Origin: Veillonellales bacterium
GTDB lineage: Bacteria; Bacillota; Negativicutes; JAAYSF01
DNA: 64,000 bases
NCBI GenBank assembly: GCA_039680175.1
Contig: JBDKTO010000016.1
Span: forward strand, 1-64,000
Reading direction: 5' to 3'
Position 1 is the first letter of the stretch. Every line of letters starts with the position of its first letter. Both the position numbers and the translations under genes were made by a program. Below, in pieces: positions 33,850 through 43,994 of this stretch. The notes beneath the pieces are model-generated. The model worked only from the letters and a program-made list of their open reading frames with translations. It was not told the origin of the DNA and did no database searches.

Positions 33850-34016
33850 TTAACCTGAGAGATTCCCGCATGCTGCACTGAGGAATGATGCGGATTACCC
33901 CTTTGGTGCCGCGCAAGGCGGACTCTCCAGAGTTCCGTCGGGATGCGGTCCTTTTGCCTGAGAGGTTCAGTCCAAAACTTGCTCCTTCGGCGCCTGAGAT
34001 TAGGTCTCTCCCGCAT
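33850..34016 (-). promoter_or_regulatory. Tandem glycine riboswitch
   Basis: On the minus strand, two consecutive aptamers are visible. The first has GGGAGAG, GCCGAAGGAGCAA and CTCTCAGGCAAAAGG. The second has GGAGAG, CCAAAGGGGTAA and TCTCTCAGG. This is the gcvT-type tandem glycine aptamer. With the terminator that follows it should switch the grd operon on when glycine is present, which suits a glycine-consuming pathway. In many bacteria the same element controls the glycine cleavage system. Confidence 0.92.
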
Positions 34017-34053
34017 CGGTCATTCGGACATGGTATTAAATTCCTTTTATTTC

Positions 34054-34083
34054 ATTATATAGTATATGCAGGCCGTAATACAA
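34054..34083 (-). promoter_or_regulatory. Promoter of the grd operon
   Basis: On the minus strand, -35 TTGTAT (34078-34083) and a perfect -10 TATAAT (34054-34059) are separated by 18 bp, about 35 nt upstream of the glycine riboswitch. Confidence 0.7.
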
Positions 34084-34196
34084 TGAAATTTTTTTAAAAT
34101 TATGAAAATTACTGGGACGGGCATATGTGCGTAGTTTAATTTACGTAAAAAATCCGAACATTAAATTGATTTTGTATTTAAAAGTTCATATTTTTA

Positions 34197-34226
34197 TTGA
34201 CAGGCTTTTATACCTGCTGATAAAAT
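34197..34226 (+). promoter_or_regulatory. Promoter of the purine operon
   Basis: A perfect -35 TTGACA (34197-34202) and -10 TAAAAT (34221-34226) are 18 bp apart, ending 20 nt before the guanine aptamer. Confidence 0.75.
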
Positions 34227-34246
34227 ATATACGTAAATGAATATAG

Positions 34247-34313
34247 CTCGTATAATTTTGAGGATATGGCTCGACAGTTTCTACCAGATGACCGTAAATT
34301 ATCTGACTACGAG
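34247..34313 (+). promoter_or_regulatory. Guanine riboswitch (purine aptamer)
   Basis: The full purine-aptamer pattern is present: P1 CTCGTA with TACGAG, TATAAT...GATATGG, GTTTCTACC, ACCGTAAAT and GACTAC. The specificity base in J3/1 is C (GACTAC), which indicates guanine or hypoxanthine rather than adenine. No terminator follows directly; the next element is a ykkC-type aptamer, so the two share one expression platform. Confidence 0.92.
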
Positions 34314-34440
34314 TGAAAGTGTGCCTAGGGTTCCGCATACCGGCGTATCCCGTTTTATCTGCTGCGTATGGCTGCGACCAAGGGGTACAGGTGTTCCCGA
34401 TAACGCTACACCGTTGGGATAAAAGCCCAGGCGGGGAAGT
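34314..34440 (+). promoter_or_regulatory. ykkC-type riboswitch, probably PRPP-sensing
   Basis: The ykkC consensus blocks are visible in order: CCTAGGGTTCCG, GCGACCAAGGG, ACACCG and GGGATAAAAGCCC. Subtype 2b (PRPP) is inferred from the purine operon context and from the known natural tandem of guanine and PRPP aptamers. Guanidine (subtype 1) or ppGpp (2a) sensing would be odd here. PRPP would favour expression and guanine would oppose it. Confidence 0.82.
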
Positions 34441-34489
34441 TTCGCTCGGAAAAATGCGATATTTCCCTGTCCGGGTTTACTTATTTTTT
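34426..34489 (+). terminator. Shared terminator of the tandem purine riboswitch
   Basis: CCCAGGCGGGGAA pairs, with G-U pairs, with TTTCCCTGTCCGGG and is followed by TTTACTTATTTTTT. Its 5' arm overlaps the last conserved block of the ykkC-type aptamer, which gives a direct switch. Confidence 0.75.
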
Positions 34490-34559
34490 GGAGGTGAAGG
34501 GAGAAAATAAACGGTGAGAAAAACACGGGGACTCGAGACTATTTGAAAGGGAGACAAGC

Positions 34560-35933
34560 ATGCTGGAAAAAATTTTTAATCTCAGTGCACGGAAAACGGA
34601 TGTAAATACCGAGTTTATGGCAGGTATTACGACTTTTATGACAATGGCCTATATTTTGTTTGTAAATCCAAGCGTACTTGGCGCCGCAGGTATGGACAAG
34701 AACGCCGTATTGCTGGCAACCGCAATTGGCGCCGGATTAGTGACGATTATGATGGGGCTGTTTGTTAATTATCCGATTGCGCTGGCTCCCGGAATGGGTC
34801 TGAATGCCTTTTATGCTTTCACCGTAGTTATCGGTATGGGGGTTTCCTGGCAGGTTGCTTTGGGTGCCGTATTTATTTCCGGCATAATTTTTATCTTGCT
34901 GACTATTACGCGGATACGCCAACTGCTGGTAGAAGGGATGCCTGCATCACTCAAGTATGCAATTACGGTAGGTATTGGTTTATTTATTACTATTATCGGG
35001 CTCAAGATTTCCGGCTTGATGAGTATTCGCTTATCACTCATTCCGCCTACGTTAGAGAAAATTGTTGCCGGTCATGGTAATGGCACTCCTTTATATTTTG
35101 AAACTATTATCGAAATGGGCAAGCTGGTGGATAAAGATGTTCTGCTGGCGGTGTTTGGCCTGTTGTTTATCGGTGTTTTAATGGCGCGTAAGATTAAGGG
35201 CTCTATGCTTATTGGTATTTTAGTCACCACTGTGATCGGTATTGTAATCGGCGTGGTAAAAGTTCCTGCCGGATTTACGCCGGTGGCTGTTCCCGATTTT
35301 AGTAAAAATGCCTTTTTGGCTCTGGATATTCCCGGTGCCATCAATATGGGACTGCTAACCATTATTTTTACCTTTACTTTTGTGGAACTGTTTGATACGA
35401 TGGGAACTCTTGTCGGGACGGCAACAAAAGCCGGCCTAATGGATGAAAAAACCGGAAAATTTCCCGGCATCGGCAAGGCAATGCTGGTCGATGCAACGGG
35501 TGTTAGTCTGGGTTCCCTTCTGGGTACCAGCACGATTACCTGTTTTGTGGAAAGCGCGGCCGGTGTTGGTGCCGGTGGGCGTACCGGGTTGGCAGCGGTA
35601 GTATGCGGGGTATTGTTTCTGTTATCCCTGTTTTTCACACCGTTGGTGGGACTGATTCCCGATGCGGCCACTGCACCGGCACTTATCATTGTGGGAGCGC
35701 TGATGATGGATGGCATCCGTCATATTGATTTCAGCGATTTTACCGAAGCGCTGCCGGCCTTTCTCACGATTACTTTAATGCCTTTTACATACAGTATTGC
35801 CAATGGCATTTCTGCCGGATTGGTTTTTTATCCGCTGCTTAAGTTAATTACCGGCCGCGGCCGTGAGGTTCATTGGATTGTATATGTGCTTGCATTATTA
35901 GTTCTTGCACGGTTTGTTTTTCTTGCGGAATAG
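34560..35933 (+). CDS. NCS2-family guanine/hypoxanthine permease (AzgA/PbuG type)
   Basis: This encodes 457 residues with about 12-14 hydrophobic segments and AAGGGAGA before the ATG. Family motifs include the N-terminal TEFMAGITTFMTMAYILFVNP, ALAPGMGLNAFY, FVELFDTMGTL and a GTSTITCFVESAAGVGAGGRTGL segment. It would import guanine or hypoxanthine by proton symport. It is the first gene behind the tandem guanine/PRPP riboswitch and precedes the de novo purine genes, so salvage uptake and synthesis are co-regulated. Confidence 0.92.
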   Translation: MLEKIFNLSARKTDVNTEFMAGITTFMTMAYILFVNPSVLGAAGMDKNAVLLATAIGAGLVTIMMGLFVNYPIALAPGMGLNAFYAFTVVIGMGVSWQVALGAVFISGIIFILLTITRIRQLLVEGMPASLKYAITVGIGLFITIIGLKISGLMSIRLSLIPPTLEKIVAGHGNGTPLYFETIIEMGKLVDKDVLLAVFGLLFIGVLMARKIKGSMLIGILVTTVIGIVIGVVKVPAGFTPVAVPDFSKNAFLALDIPGAINMGLLTIIFTFTFVELFDTMGTLVGTATKAGLMDEKTGKFPGIGKAMLVDATGVSLGSLLGTSTITCFVESAAGVGAGGRTGLAAVVCGVLFLLSLFFTPLVGLIPDAATAPALIIVGALMMDGIRHIDFSDFTEALPAFLTITLMPFTYSIANGISAGLVFYPLLKLITGRGREVHWIVYVLALLVLARFVFLAE

Positions 35934-36044
35934 TAAATATCATATCAGGATCAAGGGTGTTACGGCTTATTGAAAGAATCTTTTGCCGCAGGCTGAACGG
36001 ACAGGTGACAATCATTATTTTTCAATAGAAAGGATGATATCTGC

Positions 36045-36530
36045 ATGAAAGTAGCCATAATAATGGGGAGTGATTCCGATTGGCCGGTATTGGAGCCGGC
36101 AGTCAGGACGCTTCACGATTTTGATATTGCGACGGAGGTTCTGGTCGCTTCCGCCCATCGTACACCGGAAAAAGTGCATCAATTTGCTGCTACAGCCGGT
36201 GAACGGGGGGTACAGGTTATTATTGCGGCAGCCGGAGCGGCAGCCCATTTACCTGGTGTTGTCGCTAGTTATACGACGCTGCCGGTTATTGGGGTCCCTA
36301 TTAACAGTACCTCATTGAATGGGATGGATGCACTGCTGAGTATTGTACAGATGCCTTCCGGCATTCCCGTAGCTACGATGGCGGTCAATGGTGCTAAAAA
36401 TGCCGCGATTTTTGCCGCTCAGATTTTAGCGGTACAGAATGCGGCTCTGGCGGAAAAATTGCTGGCCCATCGTCAAACCATGGCGGCAGAAGTCGAACGT
36501 AAAGCAGCGAAAGTTGCTGAAAAGCTGTAA
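36045..36530 (+). CDS. purE: N5-carboxyaminoimidazole ribonucleotide mutase
   Basis: This encodes 161 residues. The N-terminal class I PurE signature MGSDSDWPV and the SAHRTPEKV motif with the catalytic His are present, and GAAAHLPGV follows. It moves the carboxyl group from N5-CAIR to CAIR. No purK is next to it; the ATP-dependent partner may be elsewhere, or CAIR may form directly from CO2. It is first of seven pur genes on this strand. Confidence 0.95.
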   Translation: MKVAIIMGSDSDWPVLEPAVRTLHDFDIATEVLVASAHRTPEKVHQFAATAGERGVQVIIAAAGAAAHLPGVVASYTTLPVIGVPINSTSLNGMDALLSIVQMPSGIPVATMAVNGAKNAAIFAAQILAVQNAALAEKLLAHRQTMAAEVERKAAKVAEKL

Positions 36531-36589
36531 GATGTATTAACCAGTTTATAAAATTTGCAATATAAATAGAAATAGTGGAGGGTTTTGCA

Positions 36590-37300
36590 ATGGGGAAAAC
36601 GCCATTATATGAAGGCAAAGCAAAGCAGGTTTATGCAACTGACAATGACGACGAATTACTGGTTTACTTTAAGGATGACGCTACGGCGTTTAATGGTGAA
36701 AAAAAGGGTACGATTCAAAGCAAGGGAGTATTAAATAATAAAATTTCCACTTTCTTTTTCAATCTGTTAAGCAAAAATGGAATCCCGCATCATTTCATTC
36801 GCACGATCAGCGATCGGGAAATGCTTGTGAAGAAACTGGATATTGTCAAAGTAGAGGTTGTGGTTCGCAATATTGCTGCTGGCAGTCTGGCTAAACGGAT
36901 GGGCTGTGAGGAAGGGAAAAAGCTGCCTAGCGCTGTTTTGGAAATGTACTATAAGAACGATGAGCTTGGCGACCCAATGATTAATCAATATCATATTAAA
37001 GCCATGGGTCTGGCTACGGCTGAACAAGTAAGTAAAATGGAGGAATACGCTCTTAAAATTAATGAAGTTTTGACAAGCTATTTAAATACTAAAAAAATCG
37101 AGCTGGTTGATTTTAAATTGGAATTTGGTATTCATAAAGGAGAATTGCTTCTGGGGGATGAGATTTCTCCCGATACTTGCCGCTTCTGGGATAGTGAAAC
37201 CGGTGAAAAACTGGATAAGGACCGTTTCCGTCGGGATCTCGGCAATGTGGAGGAAGCCTATAAAGAAGTATTGCAGCGTTTAACGGGAGAAACTTTATGA
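36590..37300 (+). CDS. purC: SAICAR synthetase
   Basis: This encodes 236 residues from the ATG at 36590 with GGAGGG upstream; the longer ORF from 36575 would begin inside that site. Motifs include [10 protein letters not shown], the aspartate-binding [13 protein letters not shown] and DFKLEFG, and SPDTCRFWD. It joins CAIR and aspartate with ATP. The stop overlaps purF by 4 nt. The next enzyme, PurB, is not in the window. Confidence 0.95.
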   Translation: MGKTPLYEGKAKQVYATDNDDELLVYFKDDATAFNGEKKGTIQSKGVLNNKISTFFFNLLSKNGIPHHFIRTISDREMLVKKLDIVKVEVVVRNIAAGSLAKRMGCEEGKKLPSAVLEMYYKNDELGDPMINQYHIKAMGLATAEQVSKMEEYALKINEVLTSYLNTKKIELVDFKLEFGIHKGELLLGDEISPDTCRFWDSETGEKLDKDRFRRDLGNVEEAYKEVLQRLTGETL

Positions 37301-38736
37301 GTATTGACTTGGCGGAAAGTGACAAACTCCATGAGGAGTGCGGCGTTTTCGGCATTTATTCCCGGGATGATGATGTGGCACTGAATACATATTGGGGACT
37401 CTACGCCCTGCAGCATCGTGGTCAGGAAAGCGCCGGTATCGCAGTAACCGATGGAGCCTGGATGGATATTCACCGGGGAATGGGACTGGTAAACGAGGTA
37501 TTTCGCCATCAGCTGCCGCATATGGAAAATCAGTATATTGCTATCGGACATGTACGTTATTCGACTACCGGTTCCAGTTTATTGGCCAATACGCAGCCGC
37601 TTATGGTTACTTTCTCCGGCGGTCACATTAGTATGGCTCATAATGGCAATCTTACAAATGCCCGGGAATTGCGGCAAAAATTAGAGGAGCAGGGCAGCGT
37701 TTTTCAGACTTCCATTGACAGCGAGGTAATTGTGAATCTGATTGCCCGTTCCCGTAAAGCAACTGTCGAAGAACGGATTCAGGAAAGTTTGTCAAAAATC
37801 CAGGGGGCTTACTGCCTGGCGATTATGACAGAAGCAAAATTGATTGGGGTGCGGGATCCACACGGATTTCGTCCTTTATGCATTGGTAAATTAAACGACG
37901 GCTGGGTCATTGCTTCGGAGTCCTGCGCCTTAGATACCGTCGGGGCTGATTTTGTCCGGGATGTCGAGCCGGGTGAAATGGTGGTTATTGATGAAAACGG
38001 ACTTCATTCCAGCTATTTTGGCGAGAGTGACCGTCGGTCACTGTGCATTTTTGAATATATTTACTTTGCCCGTCCCGATAGTGTCATTGACGGACAAAGC
38101 GTGTATCAGGCCCGGTTTGATATGGGAAGAGCTTTAGCCAGGGAGAGCGGGTTTAAAGCGGATTTAGTCATATCGGTTCCTGACTCGGGGACTACTGCAG
38201 CTCTCGGGTTCAGTTATGAGTCGGGAATTCCCTTTGCCGAAGGGCTAATAAAAAATCGTTATATCGGGCGTACTTTTATTCAGCCGGAACAGAAGAAGCG
38301 GGATTTAAGTGTCCGGATCAAGTTAAACGCTGTTCGTTCGGTAGTGGAGGGGAAATCCGTTGTTATGGTGGATGACTCCATTGTCCGGGGAACGACCAGC
38401 GGTAAAATTGTCCGTTTACTGAAAGAGGCCGGTGCGAAGGCGATTCATATGTGTGTAAGTTCTCCGCCAATTGGGTTTCCCTGTTACTATGGGATTGATA
38501 TTTCTGTACGCAAAGAACTGATTGCTGCCACTAAGCAAGTAGAAGAAATCAGGGAATATATTGATGCGGATTCTCTGTATTATCTTTCTTTGGAAGGATT
38601 GAGGGAAGCCGTGCCGAATATACCATCGGGACAAATGTGCTACGCTTGCTTTAATTGCGATTATCCGGCCAATAGGCCCTGTGAAGGCAATTGTGCCAGC
38701 AATAAATTTATCTTTGAGCAGCGCAGGAAACGGTAG
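37297..38736 (+). CDS. purF: Amidophosphoribosyltransferase
   Basis: This encodes 479 residues. A short propeptide precedes the catalytic Cys15 ([10 protein letters not shown]), as in the Bacillus-type enzyme that is self-processed. The glutaminase part has RYSTTGSS and AHNGNL, and the PRPP site has [13 protein letters not shown]. The C-terminal [10 protein letters not shown] and earlier cysteines suggest the 4Fe-4S form that is sensitive to oxygen. It catalyses the committed step from PRPP, which fits control by the PRPP riboswitch. Confidence 0.95.
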   Translation: MSIDLAESDKLHEECGVFGIYSRDDDVALNTYWGLYALQHRGQESAGIAVTDGAWMDIHRGMGLVNEVFRHQLPHMENQYIAIGHVRYSTTGSSLLANTQPLMVTFSGGHISMAHNGNLTNARELRQKLEEQGSVFQTSIDSEVIVNLIARSRKATVEERIQESLSKIQGAYCLAIMTEAKLIGVRDPHGFRPLCIGKLNDGWVIASESCALDTVGADFVRDVEPGEMVVIDENGLHSSYFGESDRRSLCIFEYIYFARPDSVIDGQSVYQARFDMGRALARESGFKADLVISVPDSGTTAALGFSYESGIPFAEGLIKNRYIGRTFIQPEQKKRDLSVRIKLNAVRSVVEGKSVVMVDDSIVRGTTSGKIVRLLKEAGAKAIHMCVSSPPIGFPCYYGIDISVRKELIAATKQVEEIREYIDADSLYYLSLEGLREAVPNIPSGQMCYACFNCDYPANRPCEGNCASNKFIFEQRRKR

Positions 38737-38766
38737 CAAAGTTACTGGTCGAATTGGAGGAAATAA

Positions 38767-39837
38767 ATGAGCATGGAAAAAAATCAGAAAATCCCGTTAA
38801 CATATCGCGAAGCCGGGGTGGATATCGACGCCGGCAACCGGGCGGTGCAGTTGATGAAAAATGACGTCAAAGCTACTTACCGTCCGGAAGTGCTTGGCGA
38901 TATCGGCGGGTTTGGCGGCTTGTTTGCCCTTGATATTGCCAAATACCGTCAGCCGGTTCTGGTTTCCGGTACGGATGGAGTTGGCACCAAGCTTTGCCTG
39001 GCATTTATGCTGGATCGCCATGATACCATTGGACAGGACGCCGTAGCCATGTGTGTAAACGATATTTTAGTACAAGGGGCGGAGCCCTTGTTTTTCCTCG
39101 ATTATTTAGCAGTTGGGAAACTGGAGCCGGAAAAAGTCGCTGCCATTGTCAGCGGTGTCGCCGGTGCCTGTAAAGAATCCGGCTGCGCCCTCATTGGCGG
39201 CGAAACAGCGGAAATGGCCGGTTTTTATAAGACCGGTGAGTATGACATCGGCGGCTTTGCCGTCGGAGTAGTTGAAAAATCAAAAATAATTACCGGGGAG
39301 ACTATTCAGCCGGGAGATGTTTTGCTGGGACTGCCTTCCAGCGGCGTTCATTCTAACGGATATTCTCTTGTGCGAAAAATTTGTTTTGATTTGCAGCAGC
39401 AGTCGCCGGATGATTTTATGCCGGAACTGGGACGGACAATCGGCGAGGAATTGCTGGTGCCCACCAGACTGTATCCCAAGGTTTGTTTGCCGCTCTTCGA
39501 GAAATTTGAAGTTCGGGGGATGGTACATATTACCGGCGGCGGCTTTTATGACAATATACCCCGTATATTGCCTGAACATTGCAGGGCTGAGGTGGATACG
39601 TCCTCCTGGCCGATGCTGCCTGTATTTGGATTGCTTCAGGAATGGGGGCAAGTTCCCTGGCCGGAAATGTACCGGACGTTCAATATGGGAATCGGCATGA
39701 TTCTGGTACTGCCACCTTCTCAGGCAGAAGCTGTTCAGCAGGATTTGGCGGCCCGTGGTGAAAAATCATATGTGATCGGCAAAATAAACGCCGGAAAACA
39801 GGAAGTCATCCTGAAAGGTGGCGTCTTTGGTGGGTAA
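38767..39837 (+). CDS. purM: AIR synthetase
   Basis: This encodes 356 residues with GGAGG before the ATG at 38767. Motifs include the N-terminal [24 protein letters not shown], the ATP-binding [18 protein letters not shown] and [11 protein letters not shown]. It closes the imidazole ring of FGAM. Its 3' end overlaps the start of purN, so the two are translationally coupled. purL, purS and purQ, needed for the preceding step, are not in this operon. Confidence 0.95.
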   Translation: MSMEKNQKIPLTYREAGVDIDAGNRAVQLMKNDVKATYRPEVLGDIGGFGGLFALDIAKYRQPVLVSGTDGVGTKLCLAFMLDRHDTIGQDAVAMCVNDILVQGAEPLFFLDYLAVGKLEPEKVAAIVSGVAGACKESGCALIGGETAEMAGFYKTGEYDIGGFAVGVVEKSKIITGETIQPGDVLLGLPSSGVHSNGYSLVRKICFDLQQQSPDDFMPELGRTIGEELLVPTRLYPKVCLPLFEKFEVRGMVHITGGGFYDNIPRILPEHCRAEVDTSSWPMLPVFGLLQEWGQVPWPEMYRTFNMGIGMILVLPPSQAEAVQQDLAARGEKSYVIGKINAGKQEVILKGGVFGG

Positions 39838-40456
39838 AACGGTATTAGGCGTATTGGCTTCCGGGCGGGGCAGTAATCTGCAGGCTATTATGGATGCCAT
39901 TTCTGCCGGCAGTATTGCAGCCGAGATTGGTGTGGTCATCAGCGACAATCCGAAGGCCAATGTACTCAAACGCGTAGCGGGTACGGGTATACCGGCCATT
40001 CCAATTGATCGTAAGCGTTTTGCCACCAGAGCGGAATTTGAAGGGGAAATTGCCAGACAGCTTAATTTGCATCATGTCGAATTGGTGGTATTAGCTGGAT
40101 TTATGCGCATTTTAAGTCCGGATTTTATTAGCTTATTTTCCGGCTATATCATGAATATTCACCCGGCGCTGTTACCCTCCTTTCCCGGGTTAAATGCCCA
40201 GGAACAGGCGGTTAATTATGGCGTAAAAGTTTCCGGGTGTACCATTCATTTTGTTGACGAAGGAATGGATACCGGCCCCATTATATTGCAAGAGGCAGTT
40301 CCCGTATTGGATGGCGACACCCCCGAAACATTAGCGGACCGGATTCTTCAGGTAGAACATAAGCTTTATCCTAAGGCTGTTGCCTTATATTGCGAAGGAC
40401 GGCTGCGGGTTGAAGGACGTAAAGTGAGAATTGTGGAAAAGGGGATGCGTTTATGA
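39830..40456 (+). CDS. purN: GAR transformylase
   Basis: This encodes 208 residues from the GTG at 39830, chosen because AAAGGTGG lies about 10 nt upstream; a GTG at 39818 is also possible. The fold shows [13 protein letters not shown], the catalytic Asn-His motif [11 protein letters not shown] and the conserved [19 protein letters not shown]. It uses 10-formyl-THF to formylate glycinamide ribonucleotide. It overlaps purM by 8 nt and purH by 4 nt. Confidence 0.94.
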   Translation: MGKTVLGVLASGRGSNLQAIMDAISAGSIAAEIGVVISDNPKANVLKRVAGTGIPAIPIDRKRFATRAEFEGEIARQLNLHHVELVVLAGFMRILSPDFISLFSGYIMNIHPALLPSFPGLNAQEQAVNYGVKVSGCTIHFVDEGMDTGPIILQEAVPVLDGDTPETLADRILQVEHKLYPKAVALYCEGRLRVEGRKVRIVEKGMRL

Positions 40457-41994
40457 ATATTTCACGTGCATTAATTAGTGTTTCCGATAAAACAGGAATT
40501 GTTGATTTTGCCCGTAAGCTTAATAGCTATGGCGTAGAGATTATTTCCACCGGCGGTACGATGAATGCGCTGCGTAAAGCAGGCATTCCGGTTACGTATG
40601 TGAGCGATGTAACCGGCTTTCCTGAAATCATGGATGGACGGGTAAAGACCTTGAATCCTTATATTCATGGCGGTATTTTGGCCATTCGCGACAACCCCGA
40701 CCATGTGAAAGCCATGAAACAGCATAACATTCGCGGGATTGATCTGGTGGTTGTAAATTTATATCCCTTTCGGCAAACTGTGGCCAAGCCGGATGTTACC
40801 TTAGAAGAGGCTATTGAAAATATTGATATCGGCGGGCCGTCCATGATTCGTGCTGCCGCTAAAAATTATCGTTATGTTACGGTAGTGGTGAATCCGGAAC
40901 ACTATGATTCGGTGCTGCAGCAAATTGGCGACAAAAACGGTATTTCGGAAGAAACCCGCATGCAGCTGGCCCATGAAGCTTTCGAACATACGGCTGAGTA
41001 CGATGCATATATTGCTCAGTATCTAAGTAAACAACTGGGAGAAGGGAAATTCCCTCCTAACCTCCACATGGTCTGGGAACGGGTGCAGGCTTTGCGTTAT
41101 GGCGAGAATCCACACCAGCAGGCGGCTTTTTATCGGGAAAAATATTATACCGGCGCTGGGATTGCCAATGCCCGTCAACTCCATGGCAAGGAATTATCCT
41201 TTAACAATATTGTGGATGTAGAAGCAGCTTATAAGCTTGTTGCCGAATTTGACAAGCCGGCGGCAGCCATTATCAAACATACCAATCCCTGCGGTACCGG
41301 CATTGGCGATAATCTGGCAGCTGCCTACCAAAAGGCCTATCAGGCTGATCCGCTGTCGGCTTACGGCGGTATTGTCGCCCTGAACCGGGAAGTGGATCAG
41401 GCTACTGCTGAAGAAATAAAGACTATCTTCGTTGAAGCGGTGATCGCTCCGGCGTACAGCCAGCAAGCCCTTGATGTTCTCACGCAAAAAAAGAATGTCC
41501 GCATATTGTTGGCTGAAATGCCGGATCATTCAGCGGCGCAGCTGGACTGTAAAAAAGTTTCCGGCGGGCTGTTGATTCAGGAAACCGACAGTAAGGACGC
41601 TCCGCGGGCGGCTATGAAAGTGGTTACTGACCGTCAGCCTACGGCGGCAGAGTGGGAACAGCTGCTTTTTGCCTGGAAGGTTGTAAAACATGTCAAATCC
41701 AATGCAATTGTGGTCGCCGGGAATAATCAGACATTTGGCGTTGGCGCCGGTCAGATGAACCGTGTCGGATCTGCCGATATTGCCCTGACTCAGGCAGGCG
41801 AAAAAGCTCAGGGAGCGGTTTTGTCATCCGATGCTTTCTTCCCTTTCCGTGATACGATAGATGCTGCTGCTAAAGCCGGTATTAAAGCAATTATCCAACC
41901 CGGCGGGTCAATAAGAGATGAAGAATCGATTCAGGCAGCTAATGAACATGGTATTGCCATGGTATTTACCGGAATGCGGCATTTCAAACATTAA
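40453..41994 (+). CDS. purH: AICAR transformylase / IMP cyclohydrolase
   Basis: This encodes 513 residues in the bifunctional arrangement. The N-terminal IMP cyclohydrolase (MGS-like; ISVSDKTGIVDFA, STGGTMNALR, MDGRVKTLNP) is followed by AICAR formyltransferase with RYGENPHQQAAFY, FNNIVD and the catalytic IKHTNPCG. It makes IMP from AICAR in two steps. It is separated from purD by 36 nt. Confidence 0.96.
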   Translation: MNISRALISVSDKTGIVDFARKLNSYGVEIISTGGTMNALRKAGIPVTYVSDVTGFPEIMDGRVKTLNPYIHGGILAIRDNPDHVKAMKQHNIRGIDLVVVNLYPFRQTVAKPDVTLEEAIENIDIGGPSMIRAAAKNYRYVTVVVNPEHYDSVLQQIGDKNGISEETRMQLAHEAFEHTAEYDAYIAQYLSKQLGEGKFPPNLHMVWERVQALRYGENPHQQAAFYREKYYTGAGIANARQLHGKELSFNNIVDVEAAYKLVAEFDKPAAAIIKHTNPCGTGIGDNLAAAYQKAYQADPLSAYGGIVALNREVDQATAEEIKTIFVEAVIAPAYSQQALDVLTQKKNVRILLAEMPDHSAAQLDCKKVSGGLLIQETDSKDAPRAAMKVVTDRQPTAAEWEQLLFAWKVVKHVKSNAIVVAGNNQTFGVGAGQMNRVGSADIALTQAGEKAQGAVLSSDAFFPFRDTIDAAAKAGIKAIIQPGGSIRDEESIQAANEHGIAMVFTGMRHFKH

Positions 41995-42030
41995 AATAGC
42001 GCATCGCAGAAGAGTTAAAGGGGTGTAATT

Positions 42031-43296
42031 GTGCGAATTTTAGTTATTGGCGGCGGCGGACGTGAACATACACTGGTTTGGAAACTGGCGGACAGCCCAC
42101 GGGTGGAAAAAATATATTGTGTGCCGGGAAATCCGGGAATCGGTCAGATTGCCGAATGCGTGAATCTTGATATCGGTGATAATGACGCCCTTGTCCGGTT
42201 TGCGCAGAACGAGCGGATAGATCTTACTGTTGTGGGTCCGGAGCTCCCCCTTGCTAATGGTATAGTGGATGTATTTGCGGCTCATAACCTGCGAATTTTC
42301 GGACCCGACCGGCAGGCAGCCCGGATTGAGGGATCCAAGTCTTTTGCCAAAGAACTGATGGAAAAATATCAGATTCCTACTGCCGGATTTCGGGTATTTA
42401 CCGTTGCCGAAGAAGCAAAAAAGTATGTCAGGCAGCATGGTGCGCCGGTAGTGGTCAAAGCCGATGGGCTGGCGGCCGGTAAAGGCGTGGTAGTTGCTAT
42501 GACGCTGGCAGAAGCGCTGGCAGCTGTGGATATGATCATGTGCGATCACGCCTTTGGTGCCGCCGGGAGCCAGGTGGTTATTGAAGATTTTTTAACCGGT
42601 GAGGAAGCATCTTTGCTGGCATTTACCGATGGAACAACGATTGTGCCGATGATAGCGGCCCAGGATCACAAACGAATTTTTAATGGCGATCAGGGTCCCA
42701 ATACCGGCGGAATGGGAGCGTATGCTCCGGCTCCGGTAGTTACTGCGGAAATTCGTGAGCAGGTTGTACGGGATATTTTACAGCCTGCCATTGACGCGAT
42801 GCGGCAGGAAGGCTGTCCTTATTGCGGTTGTTTATATGCCGGCTTGATTATTACCGATGAGGGCCCGAAGGTGATTGAGTTTAATGCCCGCTTTGGTGAT
42901 CCGGAGACGCAGGTGGTGCTGCCGCTGCTGGCGACTGATTTGACAGTCATTATGGAAGCTTGCATTGATGGTCAGCTTGCCAATGTGGATATTGAGTGGC
43001 GTCAGGAAACAGCCGTGTGCGTTGTTCTTGCTTCAAAAGGCTATCCGGCATCTTCCCATAAGGGAGATGTGATTGATGGTATTGATAGCGCTGAAAAGCA
43101 GCAGGCTTATGTATTTCATGCCGGGACGGCGGTGCGGCATGATCAGGTAATAACCAACGGCGGGCGGGTATTGGGTGTTACCGCTACTGCAGCCGATATT
43201 CGCGGCGCCGTAGAAAAGGCATATGCCGCGGTTAAGGAAATAAAGTTTGAAGGTATGCAGTACCGTACCGATATTGCCTATCGCGCTATGAAATAA
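42031..43296 (+). CDS. purD: Glycinamide ribonucleotide synthetase
   Basis: This encodes 421 residues from a GTG start behind AAAGGGG. ATP-grasp motifs are present: VIGGGGREHTLVWKL at the N-terminus, KADGLAAGKGVVVA, GGMGAYAPAP and EFNARFGDPE near the metal site. It attaches glycine to phosphoribosylamine. It is the last gene of the purine operon and is followed by a strong terminator. Confidence 0.96.
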   Translation: MRILVIGGGGREHTLVWKLADSPRVEKIYCVPGNPGIGQIAECVNLDIGDNDALVRFAQNERIDLTVVGPELPLANGIVDVFAAHNLRIFGPDRQAARIEGSKSFAKELMEKYQIPTAGFRVFTVAEEAKKYVRQHGAPVVVKADGLAAGKGVVVAMTLAEALAAVDMIMCDHAFGAAGSQVVIEDFLTGEEASLLAFTDGTTIVPMIAAQDHKRIFNGDQGPNTGGMGAYAPAPVVTAEIREQVVRDILQPAIDAMRQEGCPYCGCLYAGLIITDEGPKVIEFNARFGDPETQVVLPLLATDLTVIMEACIDGQLANVDIEWRQETAVCVVLASKGYPASSHKGDVIDGIDSAEKQQAYVFHAGTAVRHDQVITNGGRVLGVTATAADIRGAVEKAYAAVKEIKFEGMQYRTDIAYRAMK

Positions 43297-43301
43297 AAAA
43301 G

Positions 43302-43335
43302 GGCAGTCAGGAAATAATCCTGGCTGCCTTTTTTT
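43302..43335 (+). terminator. Intrinsic terminator of the purine operon
   Basis: An 11-bp stem (GGCAGTCAGGA with TCCTGGCTGCC) is followed by seven T. An A-run on the 5' side lets it also serve the convergent lepB. Confidence 0.85.
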
Positions 43336-43360
43336 CAGATGAATTTGACTTAAATAAACG

Positions 43361-43882
43361 TCATAAATTGGCTATTTTTTGCAGGGGCCAAAAAATAGCC
43401 ATGGCTTTGCCCTTCACAAATTGAGAGGGCAAAAAACCAACGCTGAAGCGGCTGTCTTCAGAATTATTGCGGTCATCTCCCATAACGAAATAATGGCCTT
43501 CAGGCACGGCTTTTAAGGGATAGGACCCGTTTGTCGGTTCTAAAATATAAGGTTCCGTTAACTGTTGTCCGTTTACAAGTACCTGTCCGTTGTTTACTTG
43601 AATGGTATCGCCGCCTACCGCAATCACGCGCTTAATAAAATCCCGGTCGGGATCCAGTGGATATTGAAAGACAATAATGTCCCCTCGCTGGGGTGGATGA
43701 AGGCGATAGACAAATTTATTCACCATTACCCGGTCGTCCTGCACCAAAGTGGGAAGCATCGAAGGACCTTCTACTTTATAGGGCTCAATTATAAAGTAAT
43801 GAATCAGAAAAGCAAGGGCGATTGCAAGTGCGATGGATTTTACCCAGTCTTTAACTTCATTCATTACGCTGTGTTTATTCAA
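43361..43882 (-). CDS. lepB: Signal peptidase I
   Basis: This encodes 173 residues from a TTG start (43880-43882) 7 nt after GGGAGGAG; the in-frame ATG at 43864 has no ribosome-binding site. One membrane anchor is followed by the Ser/Lys dyad: Ser41 in EGPSMLPTL and Lys84 in DFIKRVIAVGGD, with the C-terminal MGDDRNNSEDSR. It cleaves signal peptides of exported proteins. It is a single gene on this strand, converging on the purine operon. Confidence 0.92.
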   Translation of the reverse strand: MNKHSVMNEVKDWVKSIALAIALAFLIHYFIIEPYKVEGPSMLPTLVQDDRVMVNKFVYRLHPPQRGDIIVFQYPLDPDRDFIKRVIAVGGDTIQVNNGQVLVNGQQLTEPYILEPTNGSYPLKAVPEGHYFVMGDDRNNSEDSRFSVGFLPSQFVKGKAMAIFWPLQKIANL

Positions 43883-43994
43883 ATTTGTACTCCTCCCGCA
43901 GTCAATAAAAATAGTATATTCCAAAAGAGACAACTTATGCCTGAAAGGTTAAGGATAAGTCTATTTAGTAAAACTGAAATTGGAAAATTTCCAT

